A DNA stretch of 49,319 nucleotides, taken from the NCBI GenBank assembly GCA_005882215.1, contig VBCK01000137.1:1-49319 (forward strand). Direction: 5' to 3'. The stretch's first letter is position 1, and the number at the start of each line of letters is the position of its first letter. This DNA comes from Betaproteobacteria bacterium. GTDB taxonomy: Bacteria; Pseudomonadota; Gammaproteobacteria; Burkholderiales; Burkholderiaceae_F. A program made the position numbers and the translations under genes. A model generated the notes under the pieces. That model did no database searches. It saw only the letters and a program-made list of their open reading frames with translations, and was not told where the DNA came from. Below, piece after piece: positions 25,701-33,752 of this stretch.

Positions 25701-28617
25701 GGTCTTTCTGAGCGAAGCCGATGAGGCGATCCGCGCCCTTGCGCAGGACATCGGCGAATGGCGGTACGAACCGGACCGGCCGGTCTCGGCGGCCACCGTG
25801 CGGCGCGCCCACTCGCTGGCAGGCATCACCGCCACCGTGGGTCTGCAGTCGGTCAACGCGATCGCCGATCCGCTCGAGCACCTGATGCAGGAGCTCGCCG
25901 GCGACCACGGCCTTGCACCCGCGTTGATCGCCTCGCAGTTCGACGTGCTGGATCGGGCCATCGAACGGATGCGAGGCATGCTGCATCAGTTCGCCGGTGG
26001 GGTCTACCCGGAGGAGGCGCCGCTCGAAGCAAGCGCCGTGCAGGAGCTGCTGAGCGTCGTGCGGGCCCAGATCGAGCACCGGCACGACCAGGTGCTGGGC
26101 AAGGCGCCAGCGGCCGCAGAGTTGGTGGTCGTCGCCGCCCCGCCCGAGACGCCGCTCGAGCCGGCGCCGCAGATCGAGGCGGCGATCGGACTGCCGCCGG
26201 CGGCTGCGAACGAACCGGTGCCGCGGCAGGAGCCGCAGCGCGCCTTCACGCGAGAGCCGGTCCCGCCCCCGGGCCGCGCGCGCCTGGTGCCACCGAGCGG
26301 AAGTACGCTGCGCGACGAGCTGGACCCCGATCTGCTGCACGTATTCATCACCGAAGCCCACGACCTGCTACCCGCCATCGGGATCGGCCTGCGGTCGCTG
26401 GCGGTCAATCCAAACGACCGCGAGGTCGCGCGCGACCTGATGCGTTGCCTGCATACCGTAAAGGGCAGCGCCCGGATGGCCGGCGCGATGCGCCTGGGCG
26501 AGCTGGTGCACGAGATGGAAACGCGGATCGAAGCGGCCATGCAACTGGTCAGCGTGCCGTCGGTCGTGATCGAGGACCTGCAGAGCCAGTTCGACCATGC
26601 GCTGTCCTTGTTCGACGATCTGCATGCGCCGTCGCAGCCGACCCGGGCGGTCGAGCCGGACGTGACCGCCACGTCAATGGCGGGCGCGCTGGAAGCCGAG
26701 GACGATGGCGAGCCCGCGGCCGCGATCGAGCCGGCCCAGGTTGCACGCGAGGTCGACAGCGAGCTCGAAAAACCGGTGCCGACCCCGGTGGCGCCGTACA
26801 TCCGGGTTCGGGCCGATGTGCTGGACCGGCTGGTCGACCATGCGGGCGAGGTGTCCATCGCGCGCTCCAAGCTGGAGACCGAGGTCGGAACGCTGCGCGG
26901 CTCGCTCACCGACCTGACGGAAAACATTGCGCGGCTGCGCACTCAGCTGCGTGAAGTCGAGATCCAGGCGGACGCCCAGATCCAGGCGCGCTCGGACCAG
27001 CTGGCGCGCGAATCGGCCACCTTCGATCCGCTCGAATTCGACCGCTTCTCGCGGCTGCAGGAGCTGACGCGGATGCTGGCAGAGTCGGTCGAGGACGTGG
27101 CATTGGTCCAGAGCACGATGCTCAAGGGGCTGCAGCTCGCCGACAACGATCTGAGTGCCCAGTCGCGCCTGACGCGCGAACTGCAGCAGCAGCTGATGCG
27201 GGTGCGGCTGGTGCCGTTCTCGAACGTGTCCGAGCGCCTGTACCGGGTGGCGCGCCAGACCGGCAAGGAAGTGGGCAAGCGGGTTCACCTGGAGATCGTC
27301 GGTGGCACCACCGAAATCGACCGCGGTGTTCTGGAGCGGATGAGCGGCCCGTTCGAGCACCTGGTGCGCAACGCGATCGTCCATGGAATCGAGGCGCCGG
27401 GAAGGCGCCATTCGCTGGGCAAGCCGGAAAGCGGCGAATTGCGGATCGACGTCAAGCAGGAAGGCAACGAGATCATCGTCGTGTTCGCCGACGACGGCGG
27501 CGGCCTGGACCTGGAGCGGATTCGGCAGCGCGCCGTCGAGCTGAACCTGCTCGACCCGAGTCGGCAGGTGAGCGATCGCGAGTTGGCGGAGTTCGTGTTT
27601 GCGCCGGGATTTTCCACTGCGCGCGAGGTCACCGAGCTGGCCGGCCGCGGCATCGGGATGGACGTGGTGCGGTCCGAGCTCGCCTCATTCGGTGGCCGTA
27701 TCGTCGTGGGCACCGAGATCGACCGCGGTACCCGGTTCACGGCCTATCTGCCGCTGACGCTGGCGGTGACCCAGGTGGTGCTGGCCGGCGTCGGCGGCCG
27801 GCGTTTCGCGATTCCGTCGGCGATGGTGCAGCAGGTGCGTCGATTCAAGGCAGCCGACGTCGATGCGGGCTTGCGCGAAGGCAGCCTGGCGTTCGGCTCA
27901 TCGGAGTCGGTCGTGCTGCGGCCGCTGGCACAGCTGCTCGGCATCGATTCGCCGCTGGGCCCTCTGGGTCGCCAGACGCCGGTGGCCCTGCTACGTTCCG
28001 GCGAAGACCGCCTGGCGGTGGTCGTCGACGACCTGACGCCCAATCAGGAAGTGGTCGTGAAGAACGTCGGCCCGCAAGTGTCACGGCTGACCGGTGTGCT
28101 CGGGGCGACGATCCTGGGCAGCGGCGAAATCGTGCTGATCATCAATCCGGTGCAACTGATCGGGCGCGCTCCCGAACCGGCTCCGAGGCCCGCGACCGCG
28201 GCGACGGTCGGCGACGCGGACGCCGAGTCCGAAGTTATCGGCGCCACGATCATGGTGGTGGACGATTCGCTGACGGTGCGGCGTGTCACGCAGCGGCTGC
28301 TGGAGCGCCAGGGATTCAACGTGCTGCTGGCCAAGGACGGGGTGGACGCGCTGCGGCAGATGCAGGACGCCCTGCCCGATGTGCTGCTGGTCGACATCGA
28401 GATGCCGCGAATGGACGGTTATGACCTGACCCGCGCCGTGCGCTCCAACCCGGAGACCCGGGGCATCCCGATCCTGATGATCACGTCGCGCACCGCCGGC
28501 AAGCACCGCAGCCTCGCGTTCGAGCTCGGCGTCAACGAATATCTGGGCAAGCCGTACCAGGAAGACGAGCTGCTGCGGCTGATCCGCCGTCACCTGGCGG
28601 CGCGCGCCTCGGCCTGA
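22777..28617 (+). CDS. chpA: Hybrid chemotaxis histidine kinase ChpA/PilL
   Basis: Very large (1946 residues) CheA-type kinase of the Pil-Chp system. The N-terminal 550 residues resemble the FimL/ChpA N-terminal region, with a degenerate Hpt-like motif around H59 (IHQSNGALQLL). Three clearer phosphotransfer motifs follow: FHTLKGSGRMVGL (H751), AHSLAGITATVG (H1012) and LHTVKGSARMAG (H1226). They are separated by acidic, Pro-rich linkers. From about 1345 come a dimerisation region, the ATPase domain with HLVRNAIVHGIE (N box, N1532), DDGGGLDL, FSTAREVTELAGRGIGMDVV, a CheW-like domain at about 1650-1790, and a C-terminal receiver with D1873 in LLVDIEMPRMDGYD and K1925. It should phosphorylate PilG and PilH. 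Pilus genes and the methyltransferase/esterase (PilK, ChpB) are not in the window. Confidence 0.95.
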   Translation: MTEIHDPNQLVGASQDVAPLAWVIDEIRAAFGHALAGVRAFLGNKQDLDSLRDARNQIHQSNGALQLLDLRGVALVTEAVEQLLQRWEAEPNECVPSAIRSVESALSAVRSYLESLLSGRPNQPIRLYPYYREVLLLNRASRVHPADLVFPDLSRRPAFHNIDARPFTTDQLRIRRVLYEEGLLGFLRNADDARARRQMRDALCELEHLPQRGLARSFWWVVRGLLDALDSHRVVVDLDLKRLLARLNLQLRRLVEGGQVVAERLMVDALYYVGRSDEKVARVAEIKRLYGLDALIPADFERATLTAVDADALGALREALAQAKVLWGQLVTSTSPNPVRYRQEIENARTASARLQANPLAEVLAQVGRVTDGFAQLAPAARESLGIEVASALLFVETGADELPQLDPEFGERSRKMIERLHSAAQGRELPEAGPWLSELARRAQDRLSIGTVVAETQATLREIEQRLDRFFRNPTMREELAGVGPLVDQVCGVMSILGHEEPVAALRNVQHSVAHFFNDAAPATQDEFSRIAQNLGAIGFFVETLAQDGARPRGMFRYDPASGMFSADLAQFQAAGSTESTSPDYITAPYALEDRVPAPTPGDNVEAAAQQRLEKALALAERLAVSPEDRAVQQQVADVLGQLSHDADLLDSSSLRALISDATRLLVALHRSGSRNAALELLERLTPSRPAVPEPTAPMPVSQSAAARELHEIFVGEGTEVLDSIVEHLALLRAQPQDLGLMTTVRRGFHTLKGSGRMVGLKNFADGAWAVEQCFNVWLAQERPASQDLLELGHRANEQMRQWLHAATNDPNALIDAEPLIGMARAVREASAFAPASHAIPDLMAGRAPPKGDGGAETDESPTLPIPAAPEGEFELTPVGDDEPLADALAPIDESRLEEPSAFGEDGPQTVLPIEFEELGSGRVGQIDPDRELAELVGLARIQSRDPDDLSPPGPASDQTRHIGEVEISHGLYSVFLSEADEAIRALAQDIGEWRYEPDRPVSAATVRRAHSLAGITATVGLQSVNAIADPLEHLMQELAGDHGLAPALIASQFDVLDRAIERMRGMLHQFAGGVYPEEAPLEASAVQELLSVVRAQIEHRHDQVLGKAPAAAELVVVAAPPETPLEPAPQIEAAIGLPPAAANEPVPRQEPQRAFTREPVPPPGRARLVPPSGSTLRDELDPDLLHVFITEAHDLLPAIGIGLRSLAVNPNDREVARDLMRCLHTVKGSARMAGAMRLGELVHEMETRIEAAMQLVSVPSVVIEDLQSQFDHALSLFDDLHAPSQPTRAVEPDVTATSMAGALEAEDDGEPAAAIEPAQVAREVDSELEKPVPTPVAPYIRVRADVLDRLVDHAGEVSIARSKLETEVGTLRGSLTDLTENIARLRTQLREVEIQADAQIQARSDQLARESATFDPLEFDRFSRLQELTRMLAESVEDVALVQSTMLKGLQLADNDLSAQSRLTRELQQQLMRVRLVPFSNVSERLYRVARQTGKEVGKRVHLEIVGGTTEIDRGVLERMSGPFEHLVRNAIVHGIEAPGRRHSLGKPESGELRIDVKQEGNEIIVVFADDGGGLDLERIRQRAVELNLLDPSRQVSDRELAEFVFAPGFSTAREVTELAGRGIGMDVVRSELASFGGRIVVGTEIDRGTRFTAYLPLTLAVTQVVLAGVGGRRFAIPSAMVQQVRRFKAADVDAGLREGSLAFGSSESVVLRPLAQLLGIDSPLGPLGRQTPVALLRSGEDRLAVVVDDLTPNQEVVVKNVGPQVSRLTGVLGATILGSGEIVLIINPVQLIGRAPEPAPRPATAATVGDADAESEVIGATIMVVDDSLTVRRVTQRLLERQGFNVLLAKDGVDALRQMQDALPDVLLVDIEMPRMDGYDLTRAVRSNPETRGIPILMITSRTAGKHRSLAFELGVNEYLGKPYQEDELLRLIRRHLAARASA

Positions 28618-28630
28618 AGCTCACTGCATT

Positions 28631-28719
28631 CCCTCTCCCGCAAAGCGGGAGAGGGTGAGGATGGTCGCGAGACTCGCGACCCTCACCCCCGGCCCCTCTC
28701 CCGCTTCGCGGGGGAGGGG
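28631..28719. repeat. REP/BIME-like composite palindrome, copies 2 and 3 in opposite orientation
   Basis: Copy 2 hairpin: CCCTCTCCCGC (28631-28641), AAA, GCGGGAGAGGG (28645-28655). A central palindrome GTCGCGA-GAC-TCGCGAC (28664-28680) is flanked by GTGAGG and CCTCAC. Copy 3 hairpin: 12 bases at 28693-28704, loop TTC, and 28708-28719 with one G-T mismatch. The CCCTCACC leads face each other, so the copies are head to head. The element lies between chpA and the convergent EamA gene and probably stops transcription from both sides. The EamA stop codon (28683-28685) falls inside it. Confidence 0.85.
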
Positions 28720-29606
28720 AGCAAAGATGCCGGCAGCAGCACGGTGGCCAGCGAAAAAATGATCAGCGCCAGCGCGACGTAGTCCTGCCAGCGCGGCCGC
28801 TCGCCCAGCAGCCACATGCTGGAGAACACGCCCAGCGCCGGGATCATCATCATCGACAGTCCGCTCGCCGCTGGCGGCAGGCGGCGTGCCAGGCGCAACC
28901 ATACGACGTGAGAGAAAGCGATCGAGATCGACATATTGAATCCGATCGCGGCCCACTCGTGCGGACGCGGCAGGCGCCAGCGGTCGCGCTCGAACGCCAG
29001 GCTCGTGGCAGACAACGCGAGCAGGGCCAGCGTCAGCATCCAGAAGATCGCCGTCAGTGCCGGAACGTGGATCGCATGGCGGCGAGCCTGGTGGGTTCCG
29101 TAGCCCCACGAGGCCGCGGCGAACAGCATCAGCAGGGTGCCGGTCGGGCGGCCCGCCAGGGACATGAGCTCCGAAGACAGCAGCAGCCCGGTTGCTGCCA
29201 GCGCCGCGGCCACGCCCACCCAGTGGCGCGCCGGCGGATGCTCGCCGAACCACAGCGCACCGATCAGGGCCGCCCACAGCGGCATCGTGTAGCCGAGGAT
29301 CGCGCTGCGGCCGGCGGGCAGCATCGTCAGCGCGAGGATCACGGCAATGTGCCAGACCACCACGTTCGGCACCGCCAGCCGCACGACGCCGGGCCAGTCG
29401 GCGCGCGGTAGCGCGAGCGAGACCTTGGTCAGACGCGCGACCAGCGCGAGGATCGGCAACGCACCCGCGATGCACAGCATCCGGAAAAACAGAGGCGGCA
29501 ATTCGCGCACGCCGTACTTCATCACGGGCCAGGTGAAACCCCAGGCCAGCGTCAGCAGCACCAGCAACACCGCGTCGCGGCGCGAGAGCGTGTTCATCGG
29601 GGACAT
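28683..29606 (-). CDS. EamA/DMT family inner-membrane transporter
   Basis: 307-residue membrane protein with about ten hydrophobic helices and the two-fold EamA repeat. The N-terminal repeat reads LLVLLTLAWGFTWPVMKYG, typical of RhaT/YdcZ-like drug/metabolite exporters, and the second has LLMLFAAASWGYGTHQAR. The substrate cannot be told. I chose the ATG at 29606; an ATG at 29597 is equally possible. The last residues (PSPAKRERGRG) are encoded by the palindromic repeat at 28631-28719, which also provides the stop, so the native C-terminus has probably been replaced by repeat insertion. A small inverted repeat lies just upstream. Confidence 0.88.
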   Translation of the reverse strand: MSPMNTLSRRDAVLLVLLTLAWGFTWPVMKYGVRELPPLFFRMLCIAGALPILALVARLTKVSLALPRADWPGVVRLAVPNVVVWHIAVILALTMLPAGRSAILGYTMPLWAALIGALWFGEHPPARHWVGVAAALAATGLLLSSELMSLAGRPTGTLLMLFAAASWGYGTHQARRHAIHVPALTAIFWMLTLALLALSATSLAFERDRWRLPRPHEWAAIGFNMSISIAFSHVVWLRLARRLPPAASGLSMMMIPALGVFSSMWLLGERPRWQDYVALALIIFSLATVLLPASLLPSPAKRERGRG

Positions 29607-29617
29607 TTCTTGAGTGA

Positions 29618-29634
29618 CCGGTTGTTTCAACCGG
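29618..29634. repeat. Perfect inverted repeat upstream of the EamA gene
   Basis: CCGGTTG (29618-29624), TTT, CAACCGG (29628-29634), twelve bases before the proposed start of the transporter gene. It could be a small hairpin in the leader or half-sites for a repressor. No regulator gene is adjacent, so its role is unknown. Confidence 0.5.
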
Positions 29635-29724
29635 GATCCATCGGGCACCCATCCTAACAATTCGACACAGTCACTTAGGAGTCGGCCAATCGTCCCGGCG
29701 ACGGCGACCGGCGGGTGCCGCGTT

Positions 29725-30762
29725 TTACTGCAGCAGACCGAGCTCTTGCGCGAGATCGATGCTGCGCGGCGCTGCCAAGCCGCCGAAGTGCTGATCGATC
29801 TCACTCAGCGATTCTCGTGCGGCATCGCGCTTGCCGCTTGCAATCAGCGATTCCGCGTTCCGTAACCCTGCAGCCAACTCTGTTTCGATGCCTGAGCGGC
29901 AAGCGGCCAGTCGGTTCGGCTCGGGCCGTTCCGGATTGAGCAGCGCTTTCAACGCCCGGGACAGGGCCGCAGGATCGGCCACCGCGTGACCAGCGTGGTG
30001 CGTGATCTCGGCGTCGATATCGAACGCACACCAATTCCGCATCGATGTGATGCTGTCTACCGCCATTTCGAAATGAACCAGGTCCTCCTCGCCCGTGAGG
30101 TAGACGAGACGCGTTGAATTCTGAAACTGAAGGAACAGGTCCCTGGGAGGCAGCGGGACATCGGCGTCACCGATCGGGTCGCTTCCGGCATTCAGCAAGG
30201 CGCCGCGGAATACATCCGGATAACCGAGCGCGAGTCGCATCGCCACGCGTGAACCGCCTGAGAATCCGGCGATATAGATTCGTTCCGGGTCCACCGGGTA
30301 ACGGCGGACGACGTTCTGTTCGGCGAGCAGAGCCAGGGGCTCGCGACGGGCCAGATCGCCTTCACCATTGCCGGATCGCGCTGCGCTGACGAAGATGACG
30401 CCGTATCGATCCAGTACGGAAGCCCACCGTTCCGGCAGTTTCGCGTCCTGCCATGGTGGTACGAACACCAGCAGCGCGTAGCCGTGAGGCGGCTCCCGAG
30501 GGGGTATGTAGACGACGAACTTTTCTTCGGAGATGTTGACCGGCTGTTCGCTCAGTCTCTTCCCTGAGCGCGCCCCTATTCGCGCAGCTTGCGCCGCCTT
30601 CAACGGAGTCAACATCCGTCGCATCAGCTCGGAGTTGCTGGAAAGCGGCGAGGTGTCGCTGAACACCACGTCCTGCTGCAAACCGCCGATTGCCGAGGGC
30701 GCGTCCTGCGCAAACGCGAAATGCATGAAGAGCGATGCAGCGATCCCTGATAAGGAACGCAT
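29725..30762 (-). CDS. Secreted alpha/beta-hydrolase (esterase-like)
   Basis: 345-residue protein with a signal peptide ([19 protein letters not shown]) and an alpha/beta-hydrolase domain. The nucleophile elbow is [13 protein letters not shown] (GxSxG), preceded by ERI and followed by the strand FRGALLNAG, as in feruloyl esterase/PHB-depolymerase-like hydrolases. A possible acid is in [10 protein letters not shown] and the catalytic His in ITHHAGHAV. The C-terminal 70 residues are helical and not part of the hydrolase core. The start ATG at 30762 puts the signal peptide first; a GTG just upstream is possible. Substrate unknown. It is not close to any one named family that I recognise. Confidence 0.75.
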   Translation of the reverse strand: MRSLSGIAASLFMHFAFAQDAPSAIGGLQQDVVFSDTSPLSSNSELMRRMLTPLKAAQAARIGARSGKRLSEQPVNISEEKFVVYIPPREPPHGYALLVFVPPWQDAKLPERWASVLDRYGVIFVSAARSGNGEGDLARREPLALLAEQNVVRRYPVDPERIYIAGFSGGSRVAMRLALGYPDVFRGALLNAGSDPIGDADVPLPPRDLFLQFQNSTRLVYLTGEEDLVHFEMAVDSITSMRNWCAFDIDAEITHHAGHAVADPAALSRALKALLNPERPEPNRLAACRSGIETELAAGLRNAESLIASGKRDAARESLSEIDQHFGGLAAPRSIDLAQELGLLQ

Positions 30763-30945
30763 CACACGCGCGTGCCCCCCGCCCGGCCGCCCTACCACGA
30801 TCCGATTGCCTCGAACGCGGGTCGGCGGATACCGATCGGACGGGCTTCGGTTAGTAACACGATCTTAAGTTCCATCGCGGAGATTTCGGAATGGCACCGC
30901 AAGTCTCCCACAACCCGCCCCGCACGGTCCGTACAATCCCGGCCC

Positions 30946-31791
30946 ATGTCGCAAGCGCCCGTGTCCTTCCTGGAGCGGCTCTCGGCCCGCTGGAGGGACC
31001 ATCACACGCTGCTGTGCGTCGGACTGGATCCCGATCCGGCGCGACTGCCGCGTCCGCTGGCGGGACGGCCTGACGCGCTGTTCGAGTTCTGCCGGGACAT
31101 CGTCGATGCCACCGCCGATCTGGCGTGCGCGTTCAAACCCCAGGTGGCCTACTTTGCCGCCCAGCGCGCCGAAGACCAGCTGGAAGCGCTGATCGGGCAT
31201 ATCCATGCCCGCCATCGCGGGGTGCCCGTGATCCTGGACGCCAAGCACGGCGACATCGGGCCCACCGCGGAGCAGTATGCGCGGGAGGCATTCGAGCGCT
31301 ACCGCGCCGATGCCGTCACGCTTTCGCCGCTGATGGGTCTGGATTCGATCGAGCCCTTCCTGCAGCGACCGGAACACGGAGCCTTCCTGCTGTGCAGGAC
31401 CAGTAATTCGGGCGGCTCGCAACTGCAGATGCTCGACGTGGGCGGCGAGCGGCTATATGAACGCATCGCGCGCCTGGCCGTCACGGACTGGAACATCAAC
31501 GGCCAGCTCGGGCTGGTGGTCGGAGCCACCTATCCGCAGGACCTGGCCAGGGTGCGGGCCATCGCCGCGCAGCTTCCGCTGCTGGTGCCGGGAATCGGCG
31601 CGCAGGGAGGAGACCTCGACGCGACGCTGCGCGCCGGCCTGGGCGCCGACGGTGCCGGACTGGTGATCAGCTCATCGCGCGCGATCCTGTATGCCGGATC
31701 CGAAGAGTCGTTCGCGCTGCAGGCGCGTCAGGTTGCGGTCGAGACGCGCGATCGAATCGAGGCGGTACGCGCGGCGCTAGCGGGTACCTGA
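30946..31791 (+). CDS. pyrF: Orotidine 5'-phosphate decarboxylase, type 2 (PyrF)
   Basis: 281-residue decarboxylase that turns OMP into UMP, the last step of UMP synthesis. The catalytic array is [18 protein letters not shown], which keeps the DxKxxD pattern though His replaces the Arg usual after Lys. Other marks are [14 protein letters not shown] at the N-terminus, [11 protein letters not shown] and [11 protein letters not shown], and the phosphate loop [11 protein letters not shown], all of the long type 2 form common in betaproteobacteria and mycobacteria. The ATG at 30946 has no Shine-Dalgarno; TACAAT (30932-30937) just before it hints at a leaderless transcript. It is separate from the pyrB block. 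Confidence 0.95.
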   Translation: MSQAPVSFLERLSARWRDHHTLLCVGLDPDPARLPRPLAGRPDALFEFCRDIVDATADLACAFKPQVAYFAAQRAEDQLEALIGHIHARHRGVPVILDAKHGDIGPTAEQYAREAFERYRADAVTLSPLMGLDSIEPFLQRPEHGAFLLCRTSNSGGSQLQMLDVGGERLYERIARLAVTDWNINGQLGLVVGATYPQDLARVRAIAAQLPLLVPGIGAQGGDLDATLRAGLGADGAGLVISSSRAILYAGSEESFALQARQVAVETRDRIEAVRAALAGT

Positions 31792-31801
31792 CCGAGGTGG
31801 A

Positions 31802-32746
31802 TCAGCCGGCCGGCACCAGCGGAACGACGTCGTGGAAGCGCGTGAAGTCGACCACGTCATCGCCTTCCTCGTCGGTTTCCAGGACGTCCTGGAACGCATG
31901 GTTCCACCGCAACGCGTGGGGCTGATAGGTCGCGCGCGCAGTCACGTCCTGACCCGTCGTCTCGTCGATGCCGATCAGGGACAGGACCAGCTGGCCCTGC
32001 GCCGCCGCCAGCGAGTCGTGCGTTTCGCCGGCGAGCGGACTGGTCTCGTCGATCACGTGCATCAGCGTCCAGCCGAGCACGAAGACCGGGTTCTGGTCGC
32101 GCACCAGTGCCAGCTCGCGAATGCGCCGGATCTTGAATCCTTCGGAGCTGACCTCTTCGCGGACCAGCCGCAGGTGTGCGGAAGCCTCGGCGATCACGTT
32201 CTGACGCGCGTTGGCGGCGCGCAGCATCAGCGTCGGCACCCCGTCGATCGGGCGCACCACCGTCTGATGCGCGAACAGGATCCGCGCGCGCGGCCTGGAG
32301 AAGCGCGCGAACATCACTCCCGTGGTCAGTGCCACGCTGATGATCGAGACGAAGATCTCGATCGACGCCAGCGTGTGGCCGAAGATGGTCTGCGGATGCA
32401 TGTCACCGAAGCCGACCGTGGCGCTCGTTTCGATGCTGAAGAAGAACGCGCCCAGGAAGCCCGGGGGATTCAGATTCGCCACGCTGCCGGGCATCAGCGA
32501 ATACAACAGGCCGAAGAGTCCGTTCACGGTGACGAAAAGGGCCGCCAGAACCGCGATCAGCGCCGGCCAGCTGATCGTCATGCACAGGTGGTAAAGGTCC
32601 TGCCAGAAGCGGCGCGGCAGGCCCTTGGCGAAGACGGGGCGAGAACCGACCGTCACCCAGCGGCCGGTGCCGCGGCTCCGACGACGGCGCCGCGGGCCCG
32701 CACGGCGGGCCAGCGGCGGGCCACCCACGGAAGCCGACGCGGTCAC
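31802..32746 (-). CDS. KirBac-type inward-rectifier potassium channel
   Basis: 314-residue channel. An Arg-rich N-terminus precedes a slide-helix region (RFWQDLYHLCMTISW) and a first membrane helix (about 60-80). The pore segment reads FFFSIETSATVGFGDMHPQ with selectivity filter T110-V-G-F-G-D115, followed by a second helix. The rest is the immunoglobulin-like cytoplasmic domain (LMLRAANARQNVIAEASAHLRLVR), typical of prokaryotic Kir channels. The filter has GFG in place of the more common GYG. The GTG start at 32744-32746 overlaps the pncC stop (GTGA). It terminates the long rib-nusB-thiL-pgpA-pncC series and is convergent with pyrF, ten bases apart. Confidence 0.9.
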   Translation of the reverse strand: MTASASVGGPPLARRAGPRRRRRSRGTGRWVTVGSRPVFAKGLPRRFWQDLYHLCMTISWPALIAVLAALFVTVNGLFGLLYSLMPGSVANLNPPGFLGAFFFSIETSATVGFGDMHPQTIFGHTLASIEIFVSIISVALTTGVMFARFSRPRARILFAHQTVVRPIDGVPTLMLRAANARQNVIAEASAHLRLVREEVSSEGFKIRRIRELALVRDQNPVFVLGWTLMHVIDETSPLAGETHDSLAAAQGQLVLSLIGIDETTGQDVTARATYQPHALRWNHAFQDVLETDEEGDDVVDFTRFHDVVPLVPAG

Positions 32747-33270
32747 ACGTCCAGTCGCTGCTCGAGCAGCACGTTCAGCCCGTCGAGCGCCTCGAGAACC
32801 GCCTGCGCGCGCACGGCCGCCCGGTCGCCGTCGAAAAGCCGGGTCGTGGTGCGCACCCAGGGCGCGACGGTGGGATCGCGCCGGATGGCCCAAGCGAAAC
32901 AGACGGTGCCAACCGGCTTGGACTCGGTGCCCCCGTCGGGCCCGGCGATGCCGCTCACGGCGACGGCCACTTGCGCCGCGCTGTGGTTCAGACAGCCCAG
33001 CGCCATCGCGCGGGCTACCGGCTCGCTGACCGCTCCGTAATCGCGCAGATACACCGGCGACACTCCGAGCACCTTCAGCTTCGAGTCGTTCGAGTAGGTG
33101 ATGAAGCCTCGATCGAACCAGGCGCTCGAGCCGGCTATCTGCGTGACCGCGAAGGCGATGCCGCCGGCCGTGCACGACTCGGCGGTAGCCACCATCAGCC
33201 GCTCCCGCCGAAGCAGATCTCCGAGCTGCTGCGCACTGCGCCACAGCTGAGCGGGCAGATCGCTCGCCAT
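32743..33270 (-). CDS. pncC: Nicotinamide-nucleotide amidase (PncC, CinA C-terminal domain)
   Basis: 175-residue single-domain CinA C-terminal protein that converts nicotinamide mononucleotide to nicotinate mononucleotide in NAD recycling. Diagnostic motifs are MVATAESCTAGGIAFAVTQIAGSS, the GFITYSNDSKLKVLGV block, and VAVAVSGIAGPDGGTESKPVGTVCFA. The start ATG at 33270 overlaps the pgpA stop by one base (TGATG on the minus strand); a GTG at 33288 in frame is an alternative. The pgpA-pncC pairing is common in proteobacteria. Confidence 0.93.
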   Translation of the reverse strand: MASDLPAQLWRSAQQLGDLLRRERLMVATAESCTAGGIAFAVTQIAGSSAWFDRGFITYSNDSKLKVLGVSPVYLRDYGAVSEPVARAMALGCLNHSAAQVAVAVSGIAGPDGGTESKPVGTVCFAWAIRRDPTVAPWVRTTTRLFDGDRAAVRAQAVLEALDGLNVLLEQRLDV

Positions 33271-33752
33271 CAGGGTAGCCGTATCCACAATTCAATCACC
33301 AGCAGCGCATAAGCACCGGCCATCAAATCGTCCAGCATCACACCCACCGCATTGGGCCAGCGCCGCTCTATCCACCCGATCGGCGCGGGCTTCAGGATGT
33401 CGAACAGACGAAACAGCACAAACGCGACTGCCTGCAGCACCCACGGCCGGTCGCTGTGCGGCAGAAGCAACAGCAACCACCAGAATGCGGCGATCTCATC
33501 GATCACGATTTCGCCGGCATCGGGCCGGCCGAGTGCGACGCCGGCACGCCGAGCCGCCCAGGTTCCGAAACCCAGCGCGGCCGCACCGATCAGGACCTGG
33601 GCCAGCGTGGACGGTGCCAATGCCCACCCGAGCGCCACGAACAGCAGCCAACTCGCGGCCGTTGCCCAGGTGCCCGGCCCAGCACGCAGCAGGCCCGTGC
33701 CGAACCCCAGCGCGATCAGGTGCGCCGGGTGTGTCCCCGCCTGCCAGAACAC
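33270..33752 (-). CDS. pgpA: Phosphatidylglycerophosphatase A (PgpA)
   Basis: 160-residue inner-membrane phosphatase that dephosphorylates phosphatidylglycerol phosphate. The family blocks are HPAHLIALGFGTGLLRAGPGTW, DEIAAFWWLLLL, LFRLFDILKPAPIGWIER and VGVMLDDLMAGAYALL, with the conserved Asp pairs, and about four membrane segments. The best start is a GTG at 33750-33752, giving MFWQAGTHPAHLIA; no ATG precedes the conserved part in this frame. That start lies inside the truncated end of thiL, 20 bases before the point where ThiL similarity stops. So pgpA may have lost its original start in the same event that damaged thiL. Confidence 0.9.
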   Translation of the reverse strand: MFWQAGTHPAHLIALGFGTGLLRAGPGTWATAASWLLFVALGWALAPSTLAQVLIGAAALGFGTWAARRAGVALGRPDAGEIVIDEIAAFWWLLLLLPHSDRPWVLQAVAFVLFRLFDILKPAPIGWIERRWPNAVGVMLDDLMAGAYALLVIELWIRLP

